Origin: Amaurobius ferox
Taxonomy: Eukaryota > Arthropoda > Arachnida > Araneae > Amaurobiidae
Assembly (NCBI GenBank): GCA_951213105.1
Contig: OX578145.1
Coordinates: 14,436,534-14,500,533, forward strand
Length of the DNA stretch: 64,000 nt
Reading direction: 5' to 3'
Shown here: piece by piece, positions 23,350-35,129 of the stretch
How the letters are laid out: each line of letters opens with the position of its first letter
Position numbering within the stretch: the first letter of the stretch is position 1
Translations under genes and position numbers: made by a program
The notes under the pieces: generated by a model
The model's input: only the letters and a program-made list of their open reading frames with translations
What the model was told of the DNA's origin: nothing
The model's database searches: none

Positions 23350-24995
23350 TTCTGTTATTCTTAAAATAATGCGCGTTATTTAAATAAAAAAATGCCCTCA
23401 ACTAATGCTATGAACTGGACAAATACTAACAGTATCCTTACATATGTTCATATTTAATACATATTTTTACAAAAAAAATTCTGGTTATTAGGCTGTGTGT
23501 TTACTCGTTATTTGTTCGAGTTGTGGAATGCTAGAAAGGGCACGAAATCTAATTATTGACCCACAACCATTAAAAGTGGATGTGCTATTTGTGCTATGTG
23601 CCATTATACTCAACAATGAACATGCACAGCAAAAACTACAATGCTGGCGTCAGTCTGAATATATAAAGTGACACTATATCATGTTAATATTTATGACAGA
23701 ATAAGAGTCACATGGGACTACTACCCAGATGGCAAAGCATCCGGATAGCACGTTACGAAATGTTCTGACGTATCAACCGGTGTTAGGAAGCGGGATTTTA
23801 ATTCTCAGCTCTTATCCTACAGTAAATGAACTAAGCTGATGATACTCGCTTTGAAAATTCAGAAGGTATGAAGAAGAGATGAAACAAAAGAGATATGCAA
23901 AGTAGAGTGAGTAAGAAGGTTCAGAAACGGAGTGCCCGTAAAAAATGATAGATTAAGTTTAATATCCTAGTAAAAATGGCAGATTAGTAACAGCATCGGA
24001 CCTGAGAATTTGAATAAACAATGGTCCCCCTATAATGTGCAAGAATGATAGCGGCAGTAACAATGTGGGGCAATGTACTTAATAAATATGTATTGATGCG
24101 AAGAGATAAATTTGGGTCAGTAATGAAATGTGAAAATAACTGGGATGTGGCATCACATATTTCCAAATCTCTTAAGAGTGTTTGACTATGCATGTATAAT
24201 ATTAGGAACCTTAAGTGTAAATAATATGTAGATTATATAAAATTATAAGTAAATACTGATCTCCTCGCTCATGAAATAAATTCCTTTACAATTGGAGCTA
24301 TCTATACATGCTGTAGCATATAAGCACCATCAGAAAATAGGACCTTTAACTGTTTAACACAGTGAAAGTAAAGATGCCTATTTTTTCGGCATATAATTTG
24401 AAAATTAATAAATTATTTACAAATTAGAATTAATTCAACTAATTAATCAATGCAATACTGGCACTATAATTTTCACACTTATTTTATACAGAAATGTACT
24501 CATACACTTCGTATCAGGGATTTAGACTGAAAGGACAGTAAAATTCTTTTGTAGATTATCATAAATTCTTTTACAGATCATCACCTCTGAGAATTGATAT
24601 ACAATCGGTAAGAAACTCATTTTAAGAAGCCTTGTTTGTCTCAACGGGGTACTAACCACCATCTGCCTGAAGAAAAAATGTTCTATTATTTGAGCTACTA
24701 AGATGGTTGTCTTTCATTTTATATTTAAAATTTATGTCTTAAAATCTTTAAAACGTGAAAGAAAATCTCGATATTTAGTGGCGATATAATGCATTTTAAT
24801 ATAATTTTATGCATAAAGATGGTCAGTAACTTCGCATTACATCTAGTGTACATTTAAGGGGAAATTGTGCTTTTTAACCTTCTAAAAGTCGAAATTTTCA
24901 AATTTAATGTAAAACATGCATTTCATTTGTAAGTTTAATTTAAAACATATCACATTAGGGAGCAAATTAAGCAACCAGTGCGAAAAAAATGTACT
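23350..24995. other. Intergenic DNA, no gene recognised
   Basis: One more tRNA-like minus-strand segment lies at 24645-24710 (gtagctcaaataatagaaca, then ggtggttagtacccc at tRNA-like spacing). It may belong with the 23.2-kb segment. Nothing else is supported. Confidence 0.3.

Positions 24996-24997
<2 letters not shown>

Positions 24998-25031
<34 letters not shown>
24998..25031. repeat. (TA)n microsatellite
   Basis: About 34 bp of pure TA. Confidence 0.95.
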
Positions 25032-25034
<3 letters not shown>

Positions 25035-25134
25035 TTCAATTTTCCACAGTTTGACGTCTCTTTAGATCATATTTTCCCAGTTTCTAATTTTTGCGTTTGT
25101 CCGCATGATGACAAAAAATATTATTATTTTATTT

Positions 25135-25275
25135 GCTTAGAAATTAATATACATGTTAAACCAATAAGCAATCTTATTATCTTAATTGCTTAGATATTAA
25201 TATATATGTTAAATCAATAAGCATTCTTATTATCTTATTTGTTTAGATATTAATATACAAGTTAAACCAATAAGC
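25135..25275 (+). repeat. Tandem repeat, 3 units of 53 bp
   Basis: Units start gcttagaaattaatatac (25135), gcttagatattaatatat (25188) and gtttagatattaatatac (25241). Each continues with a gttaaaccaataagca block. The spacing is exactly 53 bp and the units are about 90 percent alike. Confidence 0.9.
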
Positions 25276-25947
25276 ATGCATGCTCTAAATCTGAAATTTT
25301 CAGATTTTGAAAAAAAAAAGCATAAATAAAATAAAAATATGTTTGTCTAATGTAAAAATGAAAATCTGAAAATTTAGCATTCATGTACAAATTTTCAGAA
25401 ATAATTTATTGTTAAATGTTTTCAAATGTTTGAGCTTTCGTGCATAAAACACAAAACATCTTCAATTTAATGAAAGCAAATTATTTCTTGTGACTGTATT
25501 TAAAAAAATAATCTTGTGAACATCGCACTAACTGTACTATTTAAATTTTGATTAAGGACACGTCTTGTAAATCCTGTGTTTAAGAATCTATCAAGATACG
25601 TATTAGTAAAATAAATAAATAACAATAAAAAATATATGTAAAATAAATAAATAACAATAATATGTTCATAATAACATACTAATATTGAAGGTCAAAAATT
25701 TTTATTTGAAAATATATAAACCCCACCCATTTATTCAAATTCAAAGTTATAGCAAAATACATGTAATTTATACCCTTAAAAACTATTATATCTCGAAAAT
25801 ACATTTCATTTAGAATACGAATAAATGTTTTTTATGGAGACATATCTTCCCATTATATAAATAAATTAATATACAGAATATATAATTAATATAATTAATA
25901 TATAGAATATAAGTATAGAATAAATATATATTGACCCTTTTCCAAAA

Positions 25948-26668
25948 GTTGCTATATTGGTGGACTCTAGAGCAGCCGTGCAAACTGAATCAAAAATTAA
26001 TCTTATCGATGCACAGACTATAACTGAAATAAATCAAATTCTTAATTTTCTTATATGTAGAAACACATATATTGTGTTTCCGTAGATACCATCACGTGGC
26101 GGAATCGACGGTAATAAATCAGCTGACGTCATTCCAAAAATGGGTACTCTAGTTTATCTTGCCGGAAAACCTGTTACCAGCAAAATTATGGAGAATTGTA
26201 AAATAAACCCGGAAATTAAATCAAGAGGCAAAGTTTGAGAAAATATCGAAGAAAACTAGAAGGTGTTTAGCAACCAACATCGCAGGTGGGCAGTTGTAAA
26301 TTTTAGATTGAAAACGGCTCATTATTGCCTGTCAGAAGGACCCTTAATAAGATAGGGATTCTCACAACGAATGCGTGCCCCATTTATAGTGCTGATCTTA
26401 TGAACTCAAGTCAACTTCCAGTGTGACCAGGTTTAGATAAAGATTCCCAGCAGAAAGGTGATGCTCGTAGACTGTATTAAGTAGCTAGAACTTATTAAAA
26501 CTATCCCTGAGGTTGTTTAGACCTATTCTTATTGAGCTTTGCGGTTATCTAATTTATAACATTATTGTTTTGTGTTGAGTTATCTTATTTAATCTACCTT
26601 TGTATCATTGTGAGATGCCAGTTACGTAACGGATTGATTTCCAATAAAGTAACAACATAAATAAATAC
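25948..26668 (+). pseudogene. 5'-truncated non-LTR retrotransposon: RNase H domain and 3' UTR
   Basis: The frame from 25948 reads VAILVDSRAAVQTESKIN, carrying the DSRAA block that holds a catalytic aspartate in LINE-type RNase H. About 45 codons later comes IPSRGGIDGNKSAD, the conserved C-terminal IPSH-GI-GN-AD block with its last catalytic Asp. The two blocks are in the same frame, separated only by one TAG where the family normally has Trp. After codon SRGK the frame carries more stops and at least one shift, though RWAVVNFRLKTAHYCL still shows the post-RNase H RLRTGH-type motif. A poly(A) signal, aataaag, lies at about 26644 and is followed by an A-rich tail. This fits a Jockey/I-type element, 5'-truncated on insertion and now dead. 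Confidence 0.8.
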
Positions 26669-26679
26669 ATGAAATACAT

Positions 26680-27600
26680 TTTTGTTTCTGATTTATATAA
26701 ACGATTTTATATTTAAAAAAATCTCTAGATTAAAAGTATTTTCATTTTTAGAAAATTGCTTCACCACAACAATGTTATTAGTGTTTTTCATTACAGCATG
26801 TTAATAAAAGTTTCAAAAATAATTATCTTATTAAAAAGTCGTTTTTAATCATCGTTAAATATGTAATTAGCGAAGCATATTGCTATTTAAAAGGATTTTT
26901 TTCATTTACGCAGGACTTTTTAATAATCAAATATAACTGAAAGGAAGAAGAGTTAAGTAAAATATTTAAAAAAGAAGATAGTTTCCTTCGAAATGAGAAA
27001 AATATTACATACGAAATTCATTTTTTTTTTCTATTTTATGAAGCTTTTATGCGTGTCACTTCAGCTCTATGATATCTTGTTAAAATATACTTTTATTCTT
27101 AGAGTCTAGAAAAGGTTTTAAAGAACAGAGGTAAGCTTATTAATATTTAGTTCTTGTTTGAACAGATTAAAAATGGATAATTGAGAGGAGATTTTATTTT
27201 CCATTACACATCCCTTTCAGACATAAATTGTATTTACAAATGAAGCTCAAATGACGAACAGCACTCTAAAAACAAAGTATATAATAAAAAATCATGATAA
27301 AATAAATACTCTCCGCCAAGTATAAAAGCAAAAAAACACTTCCAAAAATGTTATGGAATCCCAAAATGGTTTGTGCCAAACTTCAGCAGAACGGAAGCTG
27401 TATTTTCAGATTTAGGTACCCTTCTATAAGATCCTAACTCTCCTTCAAATCATACGTAGCCCATTTTAGTGGTATTGCATTAAAAATAACTGATGGTGAC
27501 TCATTGCGGGTCATTGCGCTTCATTACTGCAATAATTTAGATCATTGTAGAAGTCCCATTAAAATATGAATAATAATAATTGTCATTGTAAGTTTTATTA
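26680..27600. other. Intergenic DNA, no gene recognised
   Basis: AT-rich, no repeats or credible frames. Confidence 0.35.
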
Positions 27601-27687
27601 ATAACTAGCCGCCTTCGGCGACCAGCCTGTTCGCTACCCTTGAAAATTCTGACCGTGGCAAACTCACTGGCGCCATAACCCCGTAGA

Positions 27688-28046
27688 CTTGTTGTTAAGA
27701 CCCAGACCATCCGACCTACCAGAAAGGTGTCGAAAGCCCAGACCATCCGTCTCGTCCGAGGACTTAGAGAGACCATTTGGATGGCCGGTACCAGAAAGGT
27801 GTAAAATAACTATTTGGACTGCCAGGAAGTGCCACCCAATTTGACCGGAACCCAGTGGGGGAAGCATCCACAGGGATCGTATCCTCCTTCCCCTATCACC
27901 AACCTCTCGGAAGGACGTACGGACCCACATGTTTAACGTGATCGTACTTCGCGTTAACCCGGCGGCAGTTTTAGTAGTGGCGGGAATCGAACCCGGGCCT
28001 ACCGAGTGCAATTCCCGCATGTTAACCACTGGGCTACCGCGTCTTC
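27688..28046 (-). mobile_element. tRNA-derived SINE (family 1) with target-site duplication
   Basis: The minus-strand head has an A box (gcggtagcccagtgg) and a near-consensus B box (gggttcgattcccg) at normal tRNA spacing, so a Pol III internal promoter is intact in outline. The body runs through ggaaggaggatacgatccc, and a partly duplicated tail (gatggtctgggctttcgaca, then ggtcggatggtctgggtc) ends in an (AAC)n stub. Target duplication aaccccgtaga at 27677-27687 and aaccccgtgga at 28047-28057 flanks it. Copy B of the host repeat has the uninterrupted site near 29112, which proves insertion into copy A. Confidence 0.9.
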
Positions 28047-28245
28047 AACCCCGTGGATTTAACAATGTTTGGTATAGTTTAATGACGTTAAAACTAATAA
28101 TGAAATTTTAAGGCACCGTGACAATCTCCATAACTTTCTTTATATTTATTTTTTATTTCCTCAGTGTCTAAGTTTTTTCATTGTGGTCCCAATCACGACC
28201 CGATGTAAACTATGCATCGCCATAATTCAATCCAGCATAATGAAC

Positions 28246-28375
28246 CAAAAACCTTATAAAAAACAAACACTAATTCGGTTTTCAATTGTCTCTAGGCCAA
28301 AAACCGTATAAAAAGTAAGCACTTATTCGGTTTTTAATTGTCCCTAGGCCAAAAGTCGTATAAAAAGCAATCACG
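28246..28375 (+). repeat. Internal tandem repeat of family C, period about 52 bp
   Basis: Three units of ccaaaaacc(g/t)tataaaaa followed by aattcggttttcaattgtc start at 28246, 28297 and 28349. The same array is present in copy B with five or more units. Confidence 0.85.
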
Positions 28376-29473
28376 GATGGCATTTACCCCATGCGAATAT
28401 CCTCAAATATACCACCAAACATCTGTCAGGCCAAAAACCTTTTCCATGGCAACACCTTACGTCTACGCTCGCATGTGGATGAAAAATCGAACTGCTTACT
28501 CCTTTTCGCCTAAAAATTGAAAATCATGACTTCATTAAAATCCGGATCGGGAGGCTACTTTATCATATTTCTTTACCAGATTGAGCTTGTAAGAATGCCT
28601 GATGTTTGAGCTTTCTAATCATGTAAATTATTAATCAAAATTGTCTGTACTTTTCCCGATGAGAGGATTTAAAAACGAAAGTTCGTTTTTTTGAGTCGAA
28701 AGTGACTTTTGTTTTAAAATCTTTAAAAAATATTGGGTTTTGTCCCTGAGATTTGAAATTGATATATTTTTATTCGCAATTGTCTGCTCTTTCAGGTCGT
28801 GTGATTTGTTTTTTACTCCAATGTCTGGATGGTGGAGAAAAAAGGGTTAAAAATGGTCGAAATCGCATAAAACATTAAGTAACAAAAAATAATTCAAATT
28901 TTAAAAATCGGATTTTACATGTCACCTCCCCCCCCCCCCTCCGGGTCTCCGATTGCCGAATTTCGTAGCTCTGCGACGCGCGGTCGCTGAGCCTATAGTG
29001 TATAAGACAGACACACAGAAATTGCCTTTTATTATATATACTGGCTGCCTTCGGCGACCAGCCTGTCCGCTACCCTTGAAAATTCTGACCGTGGCAAACT
29101 CGCTGGCGCCATAACCCCGTGGAGTTAACAAAGTTTGTTTTAGTTCCTCTATTTTTTGTTTTACATCAGTGGAATTGTATCCGTTGGTCTGTTTTAGTAT
29201 TGCATCGCAAATGACATGAAAGTATTTTTGAGACTGATGATGTTGAATGTGAATTTAGTATTTAAGAAAAAACGATGCTGCTCAGCGAAAAAAGTTTTTT
29301 TTAAAGATTGCCTCCACCTCCACCCGATACATAAATGCACGGCGACAATCTCCATAACTTTCTTTTTATTTATTTTTTTATTTCTTCAGTGTTTAAGTTT
29401 TTTCACTGTGGTCCCAACCACCATCCGATGTAACCAATAAATACATCGTCACAATTCAATCCAGCATAATGAG

Positions 29474-29815
29474 CCAAAAACCTTATAAAAAGCAAACATT
29501 AATTCGGTTTTTAATTGTCCCTAGTCCAAAAACCGTACAAAACGCAAACACTTTTTCGGTTTTTAATTATCCTTAGGCCAAAAACCGTACAAAAAGCAAT
29601 CACTGATGACATTTGCTAATATAATTTAATATCCATGCGAATATCCTCATCAGGATATTCGCATGTGTATCAAGAGCATGGCCCAAATATATCAGCCAGA
29701 TACCACCAAATACTAATTCGGTTTTTAATTGTCCCTAGGCCAAAAATCGTTTAAAAAGCAAACACTTATTCGGTTTTTAATTGTTCCTAGGCCAAAAACC
29801 GTATAAAAAGTAATC
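29474..29815 (+). repeat. Split 52-bp tandem array inside family C copy B
   Basis: Units of the form ggccaaaaaccgtataaaaa plus cacttattcggtttttaat occur three times from 29474 and again twice from about 29715. They are separated by 100 bp that include a perfect hairpin at 29635-29666. Confidence 0.82.
29635..29666. repeat. Perfect 14-bp hairpin
   Basis: Stem catgcgaatatcct pairs with aggatattcgcatg around a 4-nt loop. Copy A has only the left half (catgcgaatatcctc), so the right half was gained in this copy. Confidence 0.93.
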
Positions 29816-31019
29816 ACTGATAACATTTGCAAATATAATAAATATAATAATTTCATATGAATGTAATAATTTAACTCTGTATACTGTTACCACCACCCGA
29901 AGTATACAATATATCACCACAATTCAATCCACCATAATTCAATCATTTAAATTTTATAATGACTATATGCTAAGCTCTTAATTCTATCATTTAAAATATA
30001 ACTTAACTTTCTAACCCGATGCATAAATGCACCCAGACAATCTCCATAACTTTCTCTTTATTCATTTTTTTCTCCATAGAAACACCGTGCGTCTGCGCGA
30101 GCATGTGGACGTGCATGTGCGTGTGGGCTTTCGCGGTATAGCAGAGAAATTGAAAATCATGACTTCTTTAAATCAGGATCCTGCGGCTACTTTTTCTTAT
30201 TTCTTGACCAGATTGGTCTTTTAAGAAAGTCTCATCTTTGAGATTTCTGAAAATGTAAGTTATTAGTCGAAATTGTCGGTACTTTTCCCAAGGCGAGGAT
30301 TTAAAAACGAAAGTTCGTTTATTTGAGCCGAAAGTGACATTTGTTTTAAAATCTTTAGAAAGTATCAGAATTTATCCCTGAGATTTGAAATTGATATATT
30401 TTTACTTGCAATTGTCTGCTCTTTCCGGTCGTGTGATTTGTTTTTTTCTACGACGTCTGGATGGTGGAGTAAAAAGGATAAAAATTGAAAAAAAAACGGT
30501 CTAAATAGTATAAAACATTAAAGAACAAAAAAAAAAATAATTCAAATTTCAAATATTGGTTTTCACGTGTCACCTTCCCACCCCATAGGGTCTCCGATTG
30601 CCAAATTTCGTAGCTCTGCGATGCGCGGTTGCTGAGCTTATAGTGTATAAGACAGACAGATATTGTATTTCATTATATAGAAGAGCCAAAGATAAAATTA
30701 ACATTCAAATAAACGAGATTAAAATTACGAAATGTAATATTTCTTTATAGTCTGTCTGTTTTTATACCATCAATAATAATTTCTTATTCCAGCTTTAGTT
30801 TTTTCAGTACTATTTTAGTTTAGAATTGATATCAGCAAGCAGAATAAACTAAATATTTTCTACGTTCATACACATCGCAATAAATATATAATTTTAACTG
30901 TGAACTATCTTTAAAAGCTTATGAGATATTTCCAGTTAATGTAAGCAAAATAAAGCGAAAACTCGTTTAAAAAAAACTTTTAAGTTTTCGAGAAAATAGT
31001 TCCAAAATATTAAAATATT

Positions 31020-31197
31020 GAAATTCTTTTCATGTATTCATAACTGGTAAGCTAATTCTAACAATACAAGTATAAATTATTTGTATTTTTATCTGTTAGG
31101 TTTAAAATGAAATTCTTTTCATGTATTCATAACTGGTAAGCTAATTCTAACAATGTAAGTATAAATTATTTGTATTTTTATCTGTTAGGTTTAGCGA
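31020..31197 (+). repeat. Tandem duplication, 2 units of 89 bp
   Basis: The segment aaattcttttcatgtattca...ctgttaggttta at 31021 is repeated at 31110 with only two or three differences (aatacaag versus aatgtaag), so it is recent. Confidence 0.93.
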
Positions 31198-31970
31198 TAT
31201 AAGCGTCCACAGTATTTATATTTTCCATAACGCACCAAATTCAGTCTGATACCCAGATGCAACTGTAGATGTTATATACGTAAAAACATGTCAATCACTT
31301 TAAATAAACAATCATGCATTATATAATTTTATAAGAAATGTTATTAAAATAATTTAGGATGCTAACGTTCACCTTTATCTTGATACTAACAGTATCTCCG
31401 TTTTTCGTATGGAATATATAACATAAAACAAAACCACAAAATTCAGAAATATGTATAATTTTCTATAGTATTCTAAATTACTTTGTTACTTAAAACATTA
31501 TATTAAAATATTTAATGTAATTCTCTTAACAAGAAATATAAAAATATCTGAAAAAATCTAGACAAAATTATTTTCACAGGCATATCTGGTCTGAAGAAAA
31601 TAAAACATCCTGGTCGCGTTTGTAAACAAATTGACAAAAAATATGAAATTGCACCGATATATACCAAAATGAAAGCGCTATGGAAATGGGTCAACCTATG
31701 CCAAAATGAAAGCGCTAAAATCGTATTTTAAGACATACCCGTACCATTTCTATTCTGTTTCAACAATTGGCTAAGCTCAATATATGAATTTGAAAAATCT
31801 TTGACAAAATAAAACAAATTACTTAAGAAATTGAAAATATCCATAATCCCTGTAGCCATTTAACTCAAAAGCCAATCGATATAATCCAATCAAAATGTAA
31901 TTCCGATAAAATTTATTTTTATTTACATTCCTTAATTAATTCAATTGGAGAAGATTTAATGATAGTCGTC

Positions 31971-32108
31971 TGCTGTATAAATTAGTTGGGTTTAATTCCG
32001 TTGTTGAACAACACAATATAATTTCTCTTTCAAATAAATTTGCTTTATAAACTCATTGGGTTTAACTCAGTTGCTTAGTAACATACAATTTTTTTTTAAA
32101 TAAATTTG
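31971..32108 (+). repeat. Tandem duplication, 2 diverged units of 70 bp
   Basis: tgctgtataaattagttggg...caaataaatt at 31971 is followed by tgctttataaactcattggg...aaataaattt at 32041. Divergence is about 20 percent. Confidence 0.75.
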
Positions 32109-33359
32109 CGGATAAAATATCGTTTGCATAAAGCTGTATATTTCATGAGGTTAGGTGCAAACCCTATAGCAGATTTTTCATTTTGTTTATATAGACTGCA
32201 CTTTACCAATGTTATTAACAAAAAAATTCCATACAAATTTATATCCGTCATTGCTTATAATTTAAAATATATGCAATGCATAACATAATATTTATCACCA
32301 TATTGTTCAATAAGCTTTTCATTTAAATATTTAAATCAATCTTCCTATGAAAAAGAAAGAGTTTAATAATATCTATTTTCTCTGAAAAAAAACCGAGAAG
32401 CAAATTTAAATATTTAAAAAAATCCATAGTATTTGTTGCTAATCGTTAAATGATAATATGTATCCAAAGAAACGCATTTTGAATTTAAATATGTATTTTT
32501 GGATGTTTATGGGTTTTACAAATGTATTTGATGTATATAGAGGATGTTTACAGGAATTACAGATGTTTGTCGTAAAATGTAACAAATCATAAAAGTATAT
32601 TATAACAAATTTACAAATAATTTATTTTCCATTTGTTCTTAAATGAAAGTTATCCGATTTTTAAATTTAAGCAAATGTCATTTTCTATTTACGGAGAAAT
32701 AACCCTTTCGTCAAATATCATATCTGTACTATTTTTCGTTTGTGTTTAGTATCTATATTGATTGTTTGATTGACTGAAAATTTTAAAACAAAATTTGATA
32801 GGACTTCTTTAATGCTAGCAAATACAATTCTAAATGCTTAGCAAAAGTGGTCGCAATTCTTCTTTGTTCAAAATCAGAGAAAGTAATCGATTATAAATAC
32901 TCAGTTTATTCGTGCGTTCCTCTGGGCAAACATAGTTACATATCGAGAATTATGGCCTTTCCTAAATCCGGTTATGTTCGTCCAATACCCACACAGCCGC
33001 GGGTAGTTTTCGATCAAAACAGATAAATTTTAAAAAGAATAAAATCCAATGACGTAGATTCTGCTTTTCGCAGGTAAATGTTATCTATCGCGGTTTTGTA
33101 TTAGAGACATAAATTGAAATTTAGTATTCAAGTTAGCGGCATTTTAAGAATTATTTTTCTGCTTGAAAGATATTTTAAGGAAGCATACAAAAGAAGAATA
33201 GTTTTACAATTGATTGTTTCATTTCAATTCTTGAATAGAACATAATTATGCAAATTGTTCAGTAGCACATAGCTGTTACATTATTTGTTATGTATCTTAT
33301 TAAATAGTTTTATATTTTCTAGATATAATGATATGTGATAGTTTACCAAGAAATTGTCT

Positions 33360-34252
33360 AGTTGTCGGTAATTTTATTTGTCATGGGATACCTCTGTAAT
33401 ATCGTGACGGGCCTCCTTAAGCTCGAAGTACGGCAATTCGACGTGGTATGGACTCAACTAGTCGGCGGAAGTCTCCAGGAGAAATTTTCAGCATGGAACA
33501 TCCTAACGTTATTGCGGTACTTGGAAGTCCATAAATGGCTGCAAATGGTCACCAAGCAGCATAACATAGCGATTTCATGTCAATAACCGATTCCATTTGA
33601 CCAGAGGACCCAATCCATGCTAAGTAAACACTTCCCACACCATTATGGAACTACCTTCAACTTGCACAGTGCCTTGTTGACAAGTTGGATCCATAACCTC
33701 ATGGGGTTTGCGCCACACTCGAGTCAGTCTTCTGCTGCCATATCCCATCAACTTCAATTTTCGCTATACTGACTTCACAGATGAGCTTCTGATACACCCT
33801 TCGTTGAATGTAGTAGTCAGTTAACGCAGTGTCGTTCGTCTGTTATCACGGACGCTTCTGCTCAGACGTCACTGGTCTCGATCATTCAGCACACGTGGTC
33901 ACCCAGTCCGCTGTCCCTTGTTGGAGGTAATACCTTCCATGAGGTACTCTCGATACGCCCTTGACACTGTCGAACGAGAGACCTTCAAAGTTTCAACAAC
34001 TCCGAAATGCCCGACGCCCCATGGGTCGAACTCCAACTACATTCCACGTTCAATCTCGGTTAATTCCCGTCCGGTAGCCATTATCACGTTATTTACCGTT
34101 TCACAAGACATTAAGGAGTCCAACAGACAACATTGATAACCATCTGACTCTTCATACCCTTTTAACGTGATGTGAGCACCACTTGTAAATTTGCATACTG
34201 CTATGCCATGAATTTTGGCATGTGAGTGTAGTCAATACGTATACCGACAACT
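33360..34252 (-). pseudogene. Internally deleted Tc1/mariner-type transposon
   Basis: Read on the minus strand from an ATG ending at 34081, the product begins MATGRELTEIERGM. After a stop and small shifts it shows the helix-turn-helix text VSRSTVSRAYREYLMEG-like and GRP-type linker of Tc1 transposases. Later pieces include a RPHEVMDPTCQ-like block, a VMVWG-like block (here SIMVWEV), a GPLVKW block and GDHLQPFMDF, all in the family order. The segments bearing the first and third catalytic acidic residues are deleted, and many stops interrupt the rest. The C-terminal end (FRRLVESIPRRIAVLRAKGG-like) is recognisable near 33400-33480. Short TIRs, agttgtcggta at 33360-33370 and taccgacaact at 34242-34252, bound the relic. 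Confidence 0.8.
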
Positions 34253-34435
34253 GTAGGGAAGATTCAGGCAGCCACGGAAACCGAAGTCTTTTATGTGATT
34301 TGTTAAAATTTATTTGTATTTTAAGTACTACATACTAAAAAAATAAAAAGTATTACTATTTTTAACTATTAAATGAAAAAAAGAGTATTTACTGAAAATA
34401 TGTTTGGAGTTTATAGTGTTATAGGTATAAGTAAG

Positions 34436-35124
34436 CGGATAGCCCCGGACACATAAAACTTGGGATATATGTGGTTTAATAACTTTATTTAATTATCTTT
34501 GCATAAATCACAGATATCACAAAGTATCCTCTCTGTTACATACGTACATAGTCTAAGAGTACACATGACGTAACTACTACACTACGTCCAGTCTTCATTA
34601 AAATATTCATGACAAGTGATGTATTCAATCTTCATTTCTACCACCAAAGCTGTATTTATGCTATATCCCTTTTCTTTGCTTTTTGTTTTTCCCACTCTGC
34701 ATATCGTGTTCTTATTTTTCATATCAGCTCCAGCCCTTTTAAGCGGTTTTTGTTCTAGCATGGATTTATAAGATAATTCTGCAAGGATTTGTGTTTTATT
34801 TGTGTCTTCATTTGTCTCGATGGTCTCCTGTTTCATGATGCGTCGGTCATAGGATATATAGTGTTGATTAAGTCGCTAACATTTTGTAGAAATAGTGTCA
34901 TTTGAGAGATGAGAAAAACATTTATCTTTTCCAGCATTCTGTAGATTTTTTTAGGTTAAAAGTATTGCTTCAACGTTTTAAATTTGTTTCTTGTTAACAG
35001 ATTTTTCCTACTTAACATGTCCTCCGGAACATCAATCATATATACTGCAAGGAAATTCAAAGCTGTACATTTATTTTCGCTATTATGTCATTAAACCTGT
35101 ATTTATGCTGTCCGGGGCTATCCG
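34436..35124. mobile_element. Unclassified 689-bp TIR element
   Basis: cggatagccccggaca at 34436-34451 is repeated in perfect inverted orientation as tgtccggggctatccg at 35109-35124. The similarity continues imperfectly for about 8 more bases (acataaaac / gcataaata). The 16-bp GC-rich terminus is unlikely to pair by chance in DNA this AT-rich. No target duplication is obvious. The superfamily is not recognised. One open frame lies inside on the minus strand. Confidence 0.7.
34582..34836 (-). CDS. 84-codon open frame inside the TIR element, unknown
   Basis: The product is Lys/Glu-rich, starting MKQETIETNEDTNKTQ and ending YITCHEYFNEDWT. It has mixed charge, no membrane segment and no motif I recognise. 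Composition is protein-like, not low-complexity, and the frame occupies more than a third of an element only 689 bp long, in a window where such frames are rare outside repeats. It could be the last exon of a degenerate transposase, a captured host exon, or chance. There is no Kozak context, intron signal or homologous copy in the window to decide. Confidence 0.25.
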   Translation of the reverse strand: MKQETIETNEDTNKTQILAELSYKSMLEQKPLKRAGADMKNKNTICRVGKTKSKEKGYSINTALVVEMKIEYITCHEYFNEDWT

Positions 35125-35129
35125 GCGTA

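Larger units (their letters stand above)
27604..29037 (+). mobile_element. Dispersed repeat (family C), copy A
   Basis: The left end, ctagccgccttcggcgacca, and the right end, gctctgcgacgcgcggtcgc then gagcctatagtgtataagac...ttattatata, recur at 29038-30680 and 39459-40586. A 3' hairpin at 28968-28992 pairs gctc-gcgac with gtcgc-gagc. Inside are a SINE insertion (27688-28046) and a roughly 52-bp tandem array (28246-28375). There is no long open frame. The right end runs straight into the next copy, so the two lie head to tail. A non-autonomous LINE-like or Penelope-like origin is possible but unproven. Confidence 0.7.
29038..30680 (+). mobile_element. Dispersed repeat (family C), copy B
   Basis: This copy starts ctggctgccttcggcgacca directly at the end of copy A and ends tataagacagacagatattg...cattatatag. 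It preserves the empty SINE site seen filled in copy A, two blocks of the 52-bp array (29474-29615 and 29715-29815), a block with cactctg/ctctgtatactgttacc, and the 3' hairpin (gctctgcgatgcgcggttgc). CpG positions in the hairpin have become TG/CA here, the expected decay. Confidence 0.72.
30690..33355. other. Intergenic DNA with two local tandem duplications
   Basis: Apart from the duplications at 31020-31197 and 31971-32108 and a short double occurrence of ccaaaatgaaagcgcta near 31664 and 31700, I see no gene or mobile element. Confidence 0.4.

Noticed and set aside
23715..23800. Possible plus-strand tRNA (ggcaaagcatccggatagca)
   Set aside because: The spacing to the B-box-like gggattttaattctc is too long and no arms fold.
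33918..34136. 72-codon plus-strand frame
   Set aside because: Antisense to the N-terminal part of the Tc1-like transposase relic.
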